From assembly GCA_934716995.1 (NCBI GenBank), contig CAKUYO010000021.1, positions 1-38,027 on the forward strand: a DNA stretch of 38,027 nt, read 5' to 3'. Below the pieces are notes generated by a model. That model ran no database searches, was not told where the DNA came from, and saw nothing but the letters and a program-made list of their open reading frames with translations. The position numbers were made by a program, and so were the translations under genes. Source of the DNA: an uncultured Bacteroidales bacterium (GTDB lineage: Bacteria > Bacteroidota > Bacteroidia > Bacteroidales > Paludibacteraceae). Positions 13,804-21,170 of the stretch are shown here, one piece after another; position 1 is the first letter of the stretch; each line of letters begins with the position of its first letter.

Positions 13804-15595
13804 ATTGATTATTTTTACTCATTGTGCGGCAGACATCACAATGTCCGCAGGCGGGGGCATCGTTTTCACCAAAGTAGCCCAAGAGCAGTTGCTCGCGGCA
13901 GAATTGTGTTTGTTCGGCATACTCCACCATGGCTTTCAGGCGGGTGGAGTAGCGGTGCTGCCGCTCTTCATATACTTTGGGCGAGAGGTAAATTTCCGCT
14001 TGTCTGTCGCGCAGGGGGGTAAAACCACAGGCTACGGTTCGGGGCAGGTACGTGATAATGCCGCGTTGTGCCAGGCTTACCAACAGGTTATGAAAGGCTT
14101 TTTTTCCGCCATAGGAGACAGAAAGGGCATCTTCGTCAATATATTGGAAATCCGTAAAAATACCTGTATATTTGCGCATCAGGTAATCCAACAGACGCAC
14201 TTGCTCGTGATTGAGTGTATAGTTTGCCAGTTCGGCAGGTGAGTGGCGGATCAGTATGCGTGTGGAAATCTCCCGTGCTTCCTCAAAATCAATATAACCG
14301 GCTTGCGACAGCAGATGCAGTGCAGAGTAGGTTTGCAAGACAGGAAGGTGCATTACTTGGCAGAGTTGGTCAATATGGAGAGCATACGTTCTGCCGGCAC
14401 CGCAACCGAGGGCGATTTGCAGGAAATCACAGGTCTTGTGATAGACGGTTTCGATAAATTCTTTGGGCGGAAAATTGTCCCCTATACGTTTGCGGGCTTT
14501 GGTTTTGTCGGTCGGATTGTAGAGCAGTACGGCAAATGATGTTTTGCCGTCGCGTCCTGCACGTCCTGCCTCCTGGTAGTATGCTTCGAGAGTATCGGGC
14601 AGGTCGTGGTGAATAACCAAACGCACATCGGGTTTGTCTATTCCCATACCGAATGCATTGGTACAGACCATTACCCGAATGCCGTACGGTTCTCCATTAT
14701 TTGTCTTTTTTTCGGGATTATCCGAATACTCCTTCCACGCTTTTTGTTTGGCACTCCGTTCCTGTGTGGTCAGCCCTGCATGGTAGAAATCGGCGGGAAG
14801 TCCCTGCTCTTGCAGCCATGCGGCTAACTCCTGCGCCCGCTTGCGATTGCGTACATAGATAATGGACGAGCCCTGTACGCGGCTGAGAATATGCAATATC
14901 TGTTCGTCTTTTTTTTCGGTGTAACGCACTACGTACTGCAGGTTCTCGCGATGAAAACTCTTCCTGAATACATTCTTCTCACGGAATCCCAACCGCTCCT
15001 GTATGTCGTCCACTACATCGGGTGTAGCAGTAGCGGTAAGGGCAAGAACGGGTACTTCCGGAAACAGTTGGCGAATATCCGCAATACGCAGATAGGAGGG
15101 ACGGAAATCGTAGCCCCACTGGCTGATGCAATGGGCTTCATCGATGGCAATTAGGCAGACGGGGAGGGCTTGCAAGCGTTTGCGAAACTCCTCACTCTCC
15201 AACCGCTCGGGCGACACGTAGAGAAAATGGTATGGACCGAAAAGACAGTTGTCAAGGGCAATTTTCTGTTGCTCGTAGGTCATACCCGTGTAGATGGCGG
15301 CAGCACGGATACCGCGTTGGTACAGGTTCTCCACCTGGTCTTTCATCAGCGCAATGAGCGGTGTAACTACCAAGCACAATCCCTGTCCTTCTTCCTCTGC
15401 ATTGTGCATTGTGCATTGTGCATTGTGCATTGCCATCACCATTGTCGGCACCTGGAAACAGAGACTTTTGCCGCCGCCGGTGGGCATCAGTGCCAGCGTG
15501 TCGCGTCCTGCCAATACGGAATCAATAATTTCCGCTTGCAGTGGGCGGAAATCGTCATAGTGCCAATATCGTTGCAGAACTTCGCGGGGAGTCAT
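13802..15595 (-). CDS. recQ: ATP-dependent DNA helicase RecQ, with an internal repeat-encoded insertion
   Basis: 597 residues from the ATG at 15595, just after the preceding stop. SF2 motifs: Q-motif region FRPLQAEII, Walker A PTGGGKS (38-44), DEAH (152-155) with the RecQ aromatic loop HCISQWGYDFRPSY, ALTATAT, TNAFGMGID and QEAGRAGRDG. The zinc-binding subdomain near the end is CREQLLLGYFGENDAPACGHCDVC; this version has RQC-like helices before it and no HRDC domain. It unwinds 3'-tailed DNA in recombination and repair. Between Walker A and motif Ia there is an extra stretch (about residues 53-70, AMHNAQCTMHNAEEEG) absent from relatives, encoded by 4.9 copies of a 7-nt tandem repeat. The frame is open, so the gene looks functional in this copy. 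An ATG further upstream (15664) would overlap the lipoprotein gene. Confidence 0.95.
   Translation of the reverse strand: MTPREVLQRYWHYDDFRPLQAEIIDSVLAGRDTLALMPTGGGKSLCFQVPTMVMAMHNAQCTMHNAEEEGQGLCLVVTPLIALMKDQVENLYQRGIRAAAIYTGMTYEQQKIALDNCLFGPYHFLYVSPERLESEEFRKRLQALPVCLIAIDEAHCISQWGYDFRPSYLRIADIRQLFPEVPVLALTATATPDVVDDIQERLGFREKNVFRKSFHRENLQYVVRYTEKKDEQILHILSRVQGSSIIYVRNRKRAQELAAWLQEQGLPADFYHAGLTTQERSAKQKAWKEYSDNPEKKTNNGEPYGIRVMVCTNAFGMGIDKPDVRLVIHHDLPDTLEAYYQEAGRAGRDGKTSFAVLLYNPTDKTKARKRIGDNFPPKEFIETVYHKTCDFLQIALGCGAGRTYALHIDQLCQVMHLPVLQTYSALHLLSQAGYIDFEEAREISTRILIRHSPAELANYTLNHEQVRLLDYLMRKYTGIFTDFQYIDEDALSVSYGGKKAFHNLLVSLAQRGIITYLPRTVACGFTPLRDRQAEIYLSPKVYEERQHRYSTRLKAMVEYAEQTQFCREQLLLGYFGENDAPACGHCDVCRTMSKNNQ
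15399..15432. repeat. 7-nt tandem repeat (GCATTGT)x4.9 inside recQ
   Basis: Exact GCATTGT units at 15399, 15406, 15413, 15420, then GCATTG. On the coding strand three units give one seven-residue period (HNAQCTM). The same unit recurs in aroQ. Confidence 0.93.
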
Positions 15596-15596
15596 A

Positions 15597-17051
15597 TTAT
15601 TGAGCAATATGCTGGTAGCAGCCTGCATCGGGGCGGAGCGAGTCAATACCTGCACGGGGAACACCCAAACGGTCTATGGGGTAGGAAAGGGCGGTGAGGG
15701 AATCGGCTATACCGAGAGCGGGAGAGAGAGAATCAAGTTGGAAATCGTAATAGCGGTAGTCGTCGTGGGAATAGAAATCGTTGCGGAATACCTGTACGCT
15801 GTCGTCCTCCTGCCAATAGACATTGCGGGTAGCATTGGGGAGAGAGAGAGAATCCGTCTTGAGGTAGTTGCCGATGAATGTACCCGGATAATAGCGGGAT
15901 AGAGGGGTGGCAACCACCAACTGGTTTTGGCGGACACCCGTGACAATGGAATTAAGGAATGAGGCGGTAGTGGGACATTCTTTGTTGAGATTGTTGATGT
16001 AGACCGCCGCCAAGTCTTTGCGTGTGGTGTTTTGCAAATTAAAATTACCATTGCCGAAATAGGACGCGATGGTGGTATGTACAAACTGCTGTTCACCGCC
16101 CGAGAGATAGACACAGTAGGAAGCGCAGTTGCTGATTTCGGTATTTGCAACGGTGGCACTGATGTGCTGCAAAACCAATCCGTAGAGGGTATGGTTGTGT
16201 ATGCGGCAGTTGGTCATCGTAAGTACTGGCAGGTCTTTTTTGCGCTCACTCTGTACATACAAACCGATGTTACCGCTCAGGATATTGACATAGTTGAGGC
16301 GGTAGGTGGCAGCAGGGGCGTCGGCATAGTTGATAAGGTAGAAGCCGTCCCATTGCCCCGCCGTATGGAGGTAGGGTACGCTGTCCCACAGGCGGTCGCG
16401 GCGGTCTCCTCGTATGAGGACGGGTTGTTTCAATGTACCTTGTGCATCCACATCGCCCAACGCCCAAAGTGAGGCTCCCTCGTGGAAGTATATCTGTGTG
16501 CCGGCGGGCAGGGTCAGTTTGCCGCCCACCAGGACGGTATCGTATAGGAGATAAGGTTTGTCGGCATTGAAGACGGCATCGCGTGCAAACTCGGTGCGCC
16601 GTTTGCCGGTGCGAATGATATGTACATCCTGCCCGTAGGCTTCGAGAAACACGTGCTGCACCTTGCCATTGACGGCAAAGCAGAGCGAATCGCGCAATAG
16701 GACAGGCGAGTTTTGGTTCAACGGATCGACATATACACGCACGAACACATAGAGACTGTCGCCACCGTTGAGTTGGTAGTCGGTAAGATGGGAAAGGGTA
16801 GGTTCTCCATCGACATTGGCACGGAAATACTGTCCGTTTTGCATCCAGATTTTGCTGATTGACAGTGCATTGCGGTTGTCGTTATGCACCATCAGGCGCA
16901 ACGTGGAACTGCCAATAGTGGAAAAGACGGTATCAAACTGCAGGGTATCTTTGGAGAACGTAAGCCGCAAAGCGGGATCGTCCGATACCACAGACTCGCG
17001 GCAACCGACCAGCAAACAGAGTATAGCAAAAATATAAAATATGCGTTTCAT
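15597..17051 (-). CDS. Lipoprotein with right-handed beta-helix (choice-of-anchor/parallel beta-helix type)
   Basis: 484 residues. It has a lipoprotein signal peptide with lipobox LLVGC (Cys near 17), so it should be anchored in a membrane, probably the outer membrane. An immunoglobulin-like N-terminal part (SKDTLQFDTVFSTIGSSTLR, a pattern seen in Bacteroidetes surface proteins) is followed by a region of repeated short strands with N-rich turns (TMTNCRIHNHTLYGLVLQH, TEISNCASYCVYLSGG) typical of right-handed parallel beta-helices, and a C-terminal LRPDAGCYQ of the 'choice-of-anchor' kind. No enzymatic residues were recognised. The stop is 1 nt before the recQ ATG, so the two genes are coupled. 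Role unknown. Confidence 0.78.
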   Translation of the reverse strand: MKRIFYIFAILCLLVGCRESVVSDDPALRLTFSKDTLQFDTVFSTIGSSTLRLMVHNDNRNALSISKIWMQNGQYFRANVDGEPTLSHLTDYQLNGGDSLYVFVRVYVDPLNQNSPVLLRDSLCFAVNGKVQHVFLEAYGQDVHIIRTGKRRTEFARDAVFNADKPYLLYDTVLVGGKLTLPAGTQIYFHEGASLWALGDVDAQGTLKQPVLIRGDRRDRLWDSVPYLHTAGQWDGFYLINYADAPAATYRLNYVNILSGNIGLYVQSERKKDLPVLTMTNCRIHNHTLYGLVLQHISATVANTEISNCASYCVYLSGGEQQFVHTTIASYFGNGNFNLQNTTRKDLAAVYINNLNKECPTTASFLNSIVTGVRQNQLVVATPLSRYYPGTFIGNYLKTDSLSLPNATRNVYWQEDDSVQVFRNDFYSHDDYRYYDFQLDSLSPALGIADSLTALSYPIDRLGVPRAGIDSLRPDAGCYQHIAQ

Positions 17052-17092
17052 TGATTAAAATATATTGTATATCAAACACTGCTCAACCGAAG

Positions 17093-17133
17093 CCTATCCT
17101 ATGCGCATCCTATGCTTATCCACCTTACTTTTC
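17093..17133. repeat. 11-nt repeat (GCATAGGAT type), second copy
   Basis: On the minus strand GGATAAGCATAGGATGCGCA and TAGGATAGGC: 11-nt units matching the pair at 9721-9742. The preceding minus-strand TTGAAAAGTAAGGTGG also resembles TTGAAAGTAAGGAGG at 9627-9641, as if the middle of the nrdD-leader element were missing here. Confidence 0.65.
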
Positions 17134-17179
17134 AATGATGTTTTTATAGAGAAAAAGGCACGGATTTATTAATATATTT

Positions 17180-17887
17180 TTATTCAAAATTGAAGGTGAG
17201 AACGATGGCACGATTCAGCAGTTTGTCGATGGCACGGGTGTAAAACTCGTCTTCTTTGGGCAGTTCGTTGCGACCGTCCACGGGGGCGAGTTGGTTGGCA
17301 AAGCCGATGCGGTAGGTGATTTCGGGACACCATTTGAACCATTGGAAATAGAGGTCGCAACCGAAACCGACTTCCACGAAATAGTCCCACCTTTTTAGCA
17401 AAACAGGTTTCTCGCGGTCGAGGCTGACATTGTATGCTGCACCGCCGCCGCCGATGAGGTAGGGGCGATAGTTTCCCTCGCGCTCTGCAGCCCATTTGAG
17501 GTAGAGCGGGATAGTGATTGGGATAGCCAGTACCTCTGTCTTCCGGCTTTTGTTGAGCGGGAAAGTATTGCCCGACTCGTTGGTATAGGAGATAGTACGC
17601 GACGAGAACTGCATACCCGGAGTGAAACGCAGACTGAGGTGGCGAGAGAGACGCAGGTCGGTAATGAAGCCCACCGAAAAACCGGGCATCATACTGCTGA
17701 CGCGGGCATGATAGATTTCACCGTCGATGTCCAGTTGCGAGTCGGTAACCCCGAAACTCATAAAATTGATACCCAGCGAGAAACCGAAATGCACGAGACG
17801 GTCGTCCACGTAGGGACGGTTCTGCGCACGGAGCGAAGCCGGCAACAGCAGCCCCAACAGCACACTATATAATATGGTACGTTTCAT
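17180..17887 (-). CDS. PorT-like outer-membrane beta-barrel protein
   Basis: 235 residues with a signal peptide (RTILYSVLLGLLLPASLRAQ) and alternating beta strands of a small outer-membrane barrel ending in an aromatic residue context (AIVLTFNFE). Layout and the C-terminal motif YTRAIDKLLNRAIVLTFNFE resemble PorT, a protein needed for type IX secretion in Porphyromonas and relatives. Sequence motifs in such barrels are weak, so the assignment rests on length, strand pattern and the end of the protein. No other type IX component is in the window. It is followed by the lipoprotein-recQ pair on the same strand after about 130 nt that hold an 11-nt repeat. Confidence 0.6.
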   Translation of the reverse strand: MKRTILYSVLLGLLLPASLRAQNRPYVDDRLVHFGFSLGINFMSFGVTDSQLDIDGEIYHARVSSMMPGFSVGFITDLRLSRHLSLRFTPGMQFSSRTISYTNESGNTFPLNKSRKTEVLAIPITIPLYLKWAAEREGNYRPYLIGGGGAAYNVSLDREKPVLLKRWDYFVEVGFGCDLYFQWFKWCPEITYRIGFANQLAPVDGRNELPKEDEFYTRAIDKLLNRAIVLTFNFE

Positions 17888-17971
17888 ATTTGTATCCGTT
17901 TTAGTCTAACATCTAACAGCCTTTGGCGGTCCAATCTCTGACAGCGTAGCGGTCTAACCTCTAAAATCTCT

Positions 17972-20518
17972 CTATTCCTCCATACTGCCTTGCTCATAGT
18001 TCATACTATCGTCGGACGGAAGGTCTCCGTTGCGTTGGTCGCGCCCTGTGCCGCTACCGAAATTGTAGGTGAGGGTAAGACTGACAGTGCGGGAGTGCCA
18101 GCGGTTCTCCTGATTCTGCCAGAAACCGTCGCCCCACGTGGTGTTGCGTCGTGCGCGGGAATCAAGAATATCGCGGGCATTGAACGCAAGAACGAGTTTG
18201 CGGTTGAGGAACGATTTGCGCAGCCCGAGGTCGATCGAATAACTGTGCGTGGTCGTACCCTGTGCCACGACGCGCGGACTGCGGTAACGGGCGGAGAGTT
18301 GTCCGGAGAAAGTCTTGGTGAACATAAACTGCGCATTGATGCGGGCAGACCATGCCAGGATATTCTGTGCGGGCAGGGTAACATTCACTTCTTCACCATT
18401 GACAAAATCGTGATATGCACCTTCAGTAATGGTGTTCCAATAGAGGTTCGCGCTGGTGGTGAGTTGAAGAATGTCTTTGAAAAGGCGGTTCTTGGCGACG
18501 ATTTCCGCACCGAGGTCTTGCCGTTTGGCGACGTTGATAAAGGTGTTCTTCATCACATCTCCGCTCATATACTTGACATTCTGCACAATACCGTCGCGAT
18601 ACCGCCAGAAAAGTCCTGCCGAGAGGGTATGCCGCTCCCATGTCTTGAGGTAGTTGAGTTCGAGCGATGACGAATAAGCGGGCAGCAGGTCGGGGTTACC
18701 GTAGGAGATATTGGTCGAGTCGCTGAAATCCATACACGGGTTGAGTTGCCCGCCCCACGGACGGTTGACACGACGGGTGTAGATGAGTTGCAACTCATGC
18801 CCGTGCCCGAAATCGTAGGAGAGATAGGCGGACGGGAAGAGTTGGAAATAAGCCGTATCGCGTTTGTTTTCTTTCTGTGCGTAGGCATCCTTCTCGGCAC
18901 CGCTGCTGTCCTTGTAGTAGGATTCGAGGTGGCGGCGGTAGTACTCGCCGCGAAGCCCCACTTGCAGGGACAGTTTGTCCCAGAACCGGTTGCCGTAGGT
19001 GAGGTAGAGGGCATAGTTCTCGGTGCGCCCCTCGAAACGCGTGTAGTAGTTGTAGAGTTCCTGCGTGCGTTGGTGGTCGTTGTAGGCGCAGGCATTGGAT
19101 TGATTCCACGAGATGGTGGTTTTCAACCCCGCCTCGAGACGCGAAGACATGGTCGGTTTCCACTCATAATCGACCGCAAGGTCGGCGGATTGGTCGCGGT
19201 TGTAATTGTCCTGTTCCTGACGGGTGGTGTCAGCGTTCTCGTGCTGGGTGTAGAGCGTCTCCTGATTCCATGTGAAATGGTTGTATTGCGCCGTTACGAT
19301 AACCTGGTGCTTGTCCTGCTTGTAGGTGTAGTCCACTTGTGCCTGCCCGCCCGGGTGCCAGCCTTTGCCGTCTTGGGTGCGGTCGTAGAAACGGAGTGTG
19401 TCGCCCGTAGCACAGTCGGTGAGCAGGTAGAGGCTCGTGTTGCGGTTATGCTCGCGGAAAGCCTTGGGGTCGGATACCATACCGAAGCCTGATACGCCTA
19501 TCGATGAATGTTCGCCTGCGCGTATGTTCAGTCCCGCACGGAGGAACATTCCGCCGCCGATATTGTTATTCTGCCCGTTCTTGGTGAGGTACGAAATTTT
19601 ATCCGCAGCGGGAATGGCGGCGGTGTCTTTCTGTCCTGTGCCGTTGATATTCAGCCGCTCTGTGTTGCTCCCGCCATTCGAAGTACGGATACGGTAGCCC
19701 GCATTGACGTAACCATCCACTATACCTTTGGAGAAATTGAGATTGAAGCCCACGTTGCCTCCGGGAGGGACATTCCATGGCTTAGCCAAACCGTATTCGA
19801 TACCTGCGGTAACGCTGCCGTAATAGCCAGCCTTGCGATCTTCTTTCATCACCAGATTGATGATACCAGCTGTACCTTCGGGCGAGTATTTGGCACTCGG
19901 ATTGGTGATGAGTTCGATCTGTTTGATACTCTCGGCGGGCATCTGGCGCAGGATGTCGGCACGGTTGTCGCTGTTCAGTCCGGCGGGCTTGCCGTTGATC
20001 CAAATCTCGACGTCCTCGCTGTTGCGAAGTGAGATATTACCCTCCTGATCTACGTCCACGGAAGGGATATTCTCCAACACCTCCGACACGTTGGCACCTG
20101 CGGACATCACGTTTTGATCCACAGTAAACACTTTCTTGTCGAGTTCGAAACGCATGGTCGAACCCTGCCCGACGACCTCCACTTCCTGCAGTGCTTGTGT
20201 ATCTTCGCCGAGCAGAATCGTGCCGAGGTCAAGCGTTTTTCCTTTGACTGTCAGCGTTCTGCGATACTCCCTGTATCCCATAAAACTGACCACCAGCGTA
20301 TATTCGCCGTTGCCGATATGCTCTATGTGGAAACGTCCGTCGGTGTCCGTCACGGTGCCGCCTGCAGGGACGTTCTCGCCGGACTTGGTGAGACTGACGT
20401 TGGCAAAGTCGATAGCCTCGCGCGTGGCATTGTCCGCCACACGCCCTGTAATGGTGCAATCCGCCCATACCGCAACGGTTGCCAGCAAAATCAATATGGT
20501 GCTAATGACTTTCTGCAT
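17972..20518 (-). CDS. Outer-membrane beta-barrel receptor with CarboxypepD_reg-like and plug domains
   Basis: 848 residues. A signal peptide (KVISTILILLATVAVWA) leads to a carboxypeptidase-regulatory-like domain (CTITGRVADNATREAIDFAN to LGTILLGED), then a TonB-plug-like domain (VSEVLENIPSVDVDQEGNIS, WINGKPAGL, IKQIELITNPSAKYSPEGTAGIINL), and a long barrel (about 230-830) rich in aromatic strands, of the OMP_b-brl_3 type. In Bacteroidales such proteins resemble TonB-dependent transporters without a SusD partner, and none is adjacent. The ligand cannot be told. The PorT-like gene follows on the same strand after about 85 nt, so co-transcription is possible. The C-terminal tail (GTGRDQRNGDLPSDDS) is polar and probably outside the barrel. 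Confidence 0.85.
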   Translation of the reverse strand: MQKVISTILILLATVAVWADCTITGRVADNATREAIDFANVSLTKSGENVPAGGTVTDTDGRFHIEHIGNGEYTLVVSFMGYREYRRTLTVKGKTLDLGTILLGEDTQALQEVEVVGQGSTMRFELDKKVFTVDQNVMSAGANVSEVLENIPSVDVDQEGNISLRNSEDVEIWINGKPAGLNSDNRADILRQMPAESIKQIELITNPSAKYSPEGTAGIINLVMKEDRKAGYYGSVTAGIEYGLAKPWNVPPGGNVGFNLNFSKGIVDGYVNAGYRIRTSNGGSNTERLNINGTGQKDTAAIPAADKISYLTKNGQNNNIGGGMFLRAGLNIRAGEHSSIGVSGFGMVSDPKAFREHNRNTSLYLLTDCATGDTLRFYDRTQDGKGWHPGGQAQVDYTYKQDKHQVIVTAQYNHFTWNQETLYTQHENADTTRQEQDNYNRDQSADLAVDYEWKPTMSSRLEAGLKTTISWNQSNACAYNDHQRTQELYNYYTRFEGRTENYALYLTYGNRFWDKLSLQVGLRGEYYRRHLESYYKDSSGAEKDAYAQKENKRDTAYFQLFPSAYLSYDFGHGHELQLIYTRRVNRPWGGQLNPCMDFSDSTNISYGNPDLLPAYSSSLELNYLKTWERHTLSAGLFWRYRDGIVQNVKYMSGDVMKNTFINVAKRQDLGAEIVAKNRLFKDILQLTTSANLYWNTITEGAYHDFVNGEEVNVTLPAQNILAWSARINAQFMFTKTFSGQLSARYRSPRVVAQGTTTHSYSIDLGLRKSFLNRKLVLAFNARDILDSRARRNTTWGDGFWQNQENRWHSRTVSLTLTYNFGSGTGRDQRNGDLPSDDSMNYEQGSMEE

Positions 20519-20530
20519 ATTTTTAATTAT

Positions 20531-20560
20531 CTCCTATGCCCATAGGGCAAGAAAAATCAG
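20531..20560. repeat. Half copy of the GxxExxY-cassette hairpin repeat
   Basis: TCTCCTATGCCCATAGGGCA followed by AGAAAAATC resembles the left cassette arm at 6961-6990 (TCTCCTTTGCC..GGCAAGAAATC), again with both sides of the stem changed. Only the outer hairpin half is present. Confidence 0.5.
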
Positions 20561-20649
20561 AGAAAATGAAAGGAAAAGAGGAATTAATGATTAATTAATG
20601 GATAATATGTTTTTCAAAAACGAATAATTAACGATTCATTACACGTTAA

Positions 20650-21117
20650 TTAACGTTCTTTCTCCTTTATAATCCATGCCACGGCTTCTTCGTAGCAGCG
20701 GGTGCCGATACCCATGATCGTGTGCGCACATACATCGGTCAGCAGGCTCACCCGCCGGAACGGCTCCCGTTGCCGGATATCCGATATATGTACTTCTACT
20801 ACAGGTACTTGCGCCATGGCTACCGCATCGCGCAACGCCACGCTGGTGTGCGTGTATCCGCCCGCGTTCAGTACGATGCCATCACATAACACCTCATTCT
20901 GCATTGTGCATTGTGCATTGTGCATTGCGTACTTCTGCACCCAATCAATCAAATCCCCCTCGTGGTTGCTTTGCAGGTAGGTGAACCATACATCGGGGTA
21001 GCGTCTTTGGAGACAGACCATAATCTGCTCCATCGACTCTGTCCCGTAAATACTTGGCTCCCGCCGCCCTAACATATTCAGGTTAGGCCCGTTTAATATG
21101 ACAATACGATTACTCAA
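20650..21117 (-). CDS. aroQ: Type II 3-dehydroquinate dehydratase, with a repeat-encoded insertion
   Basis: 155 residues. It dehydrates 3-dehydroquinate to 3-dehydroshikimate in the shikimate pathway. Motifs: NGPNLNMLGRREPSIYG with catalytic Tyr24, SNHEGDLIDW, LNAGGYTHTSVALRDA with Asn84 and His90, and VVEVHISDI with His110. The loop before the third strand normally goes almost directly from the helix to DGIVLN; here it contains AMHNAQCTMQNEVL (about 64-77), encoded by 3.9 copies of the same 7-nt repeat that invades recQ. The insertion is on the surface side of the flavodoxin-like fold, so activity may be kept. It lies 50 nt after rho on the same strand, the space being filled by degenerate 7-nt repeats. 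Confidence 0.95.
   Translation of the reverse strand: MSNRIVILNGPNLNMLGRREPSIYGTESMEQIMVCLQRRYPDVWFTYLQSNHEGDLIDWVQKYAMHNAQCTMQNEVLCDGIVLNAGGYTHTSVALRDAVAMAQVPVVEVHISDIRQREPFRRVSLLTDVCAHTIMGIGTRCYEEAVAWIIKEKER
20901..20927. repeat. 7-nt tandem repeat (GCATTGT)x3.9 inside aroQ
   Basis: Exact units at 20901, 20908, 20915, then GCATTG. Same unit as in recQ. Confidence 0.93.
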
Positions 21118-21120
21118 TGA

Positions 21121-21170
21121 TGAATGAAGAATTGTGAATTACGAATTAAATCATTATGCATTGTGAATTA
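21121..21170. repeat. Degenerate 7-nt repeats between rho and aroQ
   Basis: TGAATGA, AGAATTG, TGAATTA, CGAATTA, one extra A, ATCATTA, TGCATTG, TGAATTA fill the entire gap. The last unit contains the rho stop codon (TTA on plus, 21168-21170). Confidence 0.65.

Noticed and set aside
15399..15432. CRISPR-like array
   Set aside because: Units are 7 nt with no spacers; no cas genes in the window.
17180..17887. Firm assignment as type IX secretion PorT
   Set aside because: The barrel pattern and C-terminus fit, but no catalytic or diagnostic motif exists and no other Por genes are near; kept as PorT-like.
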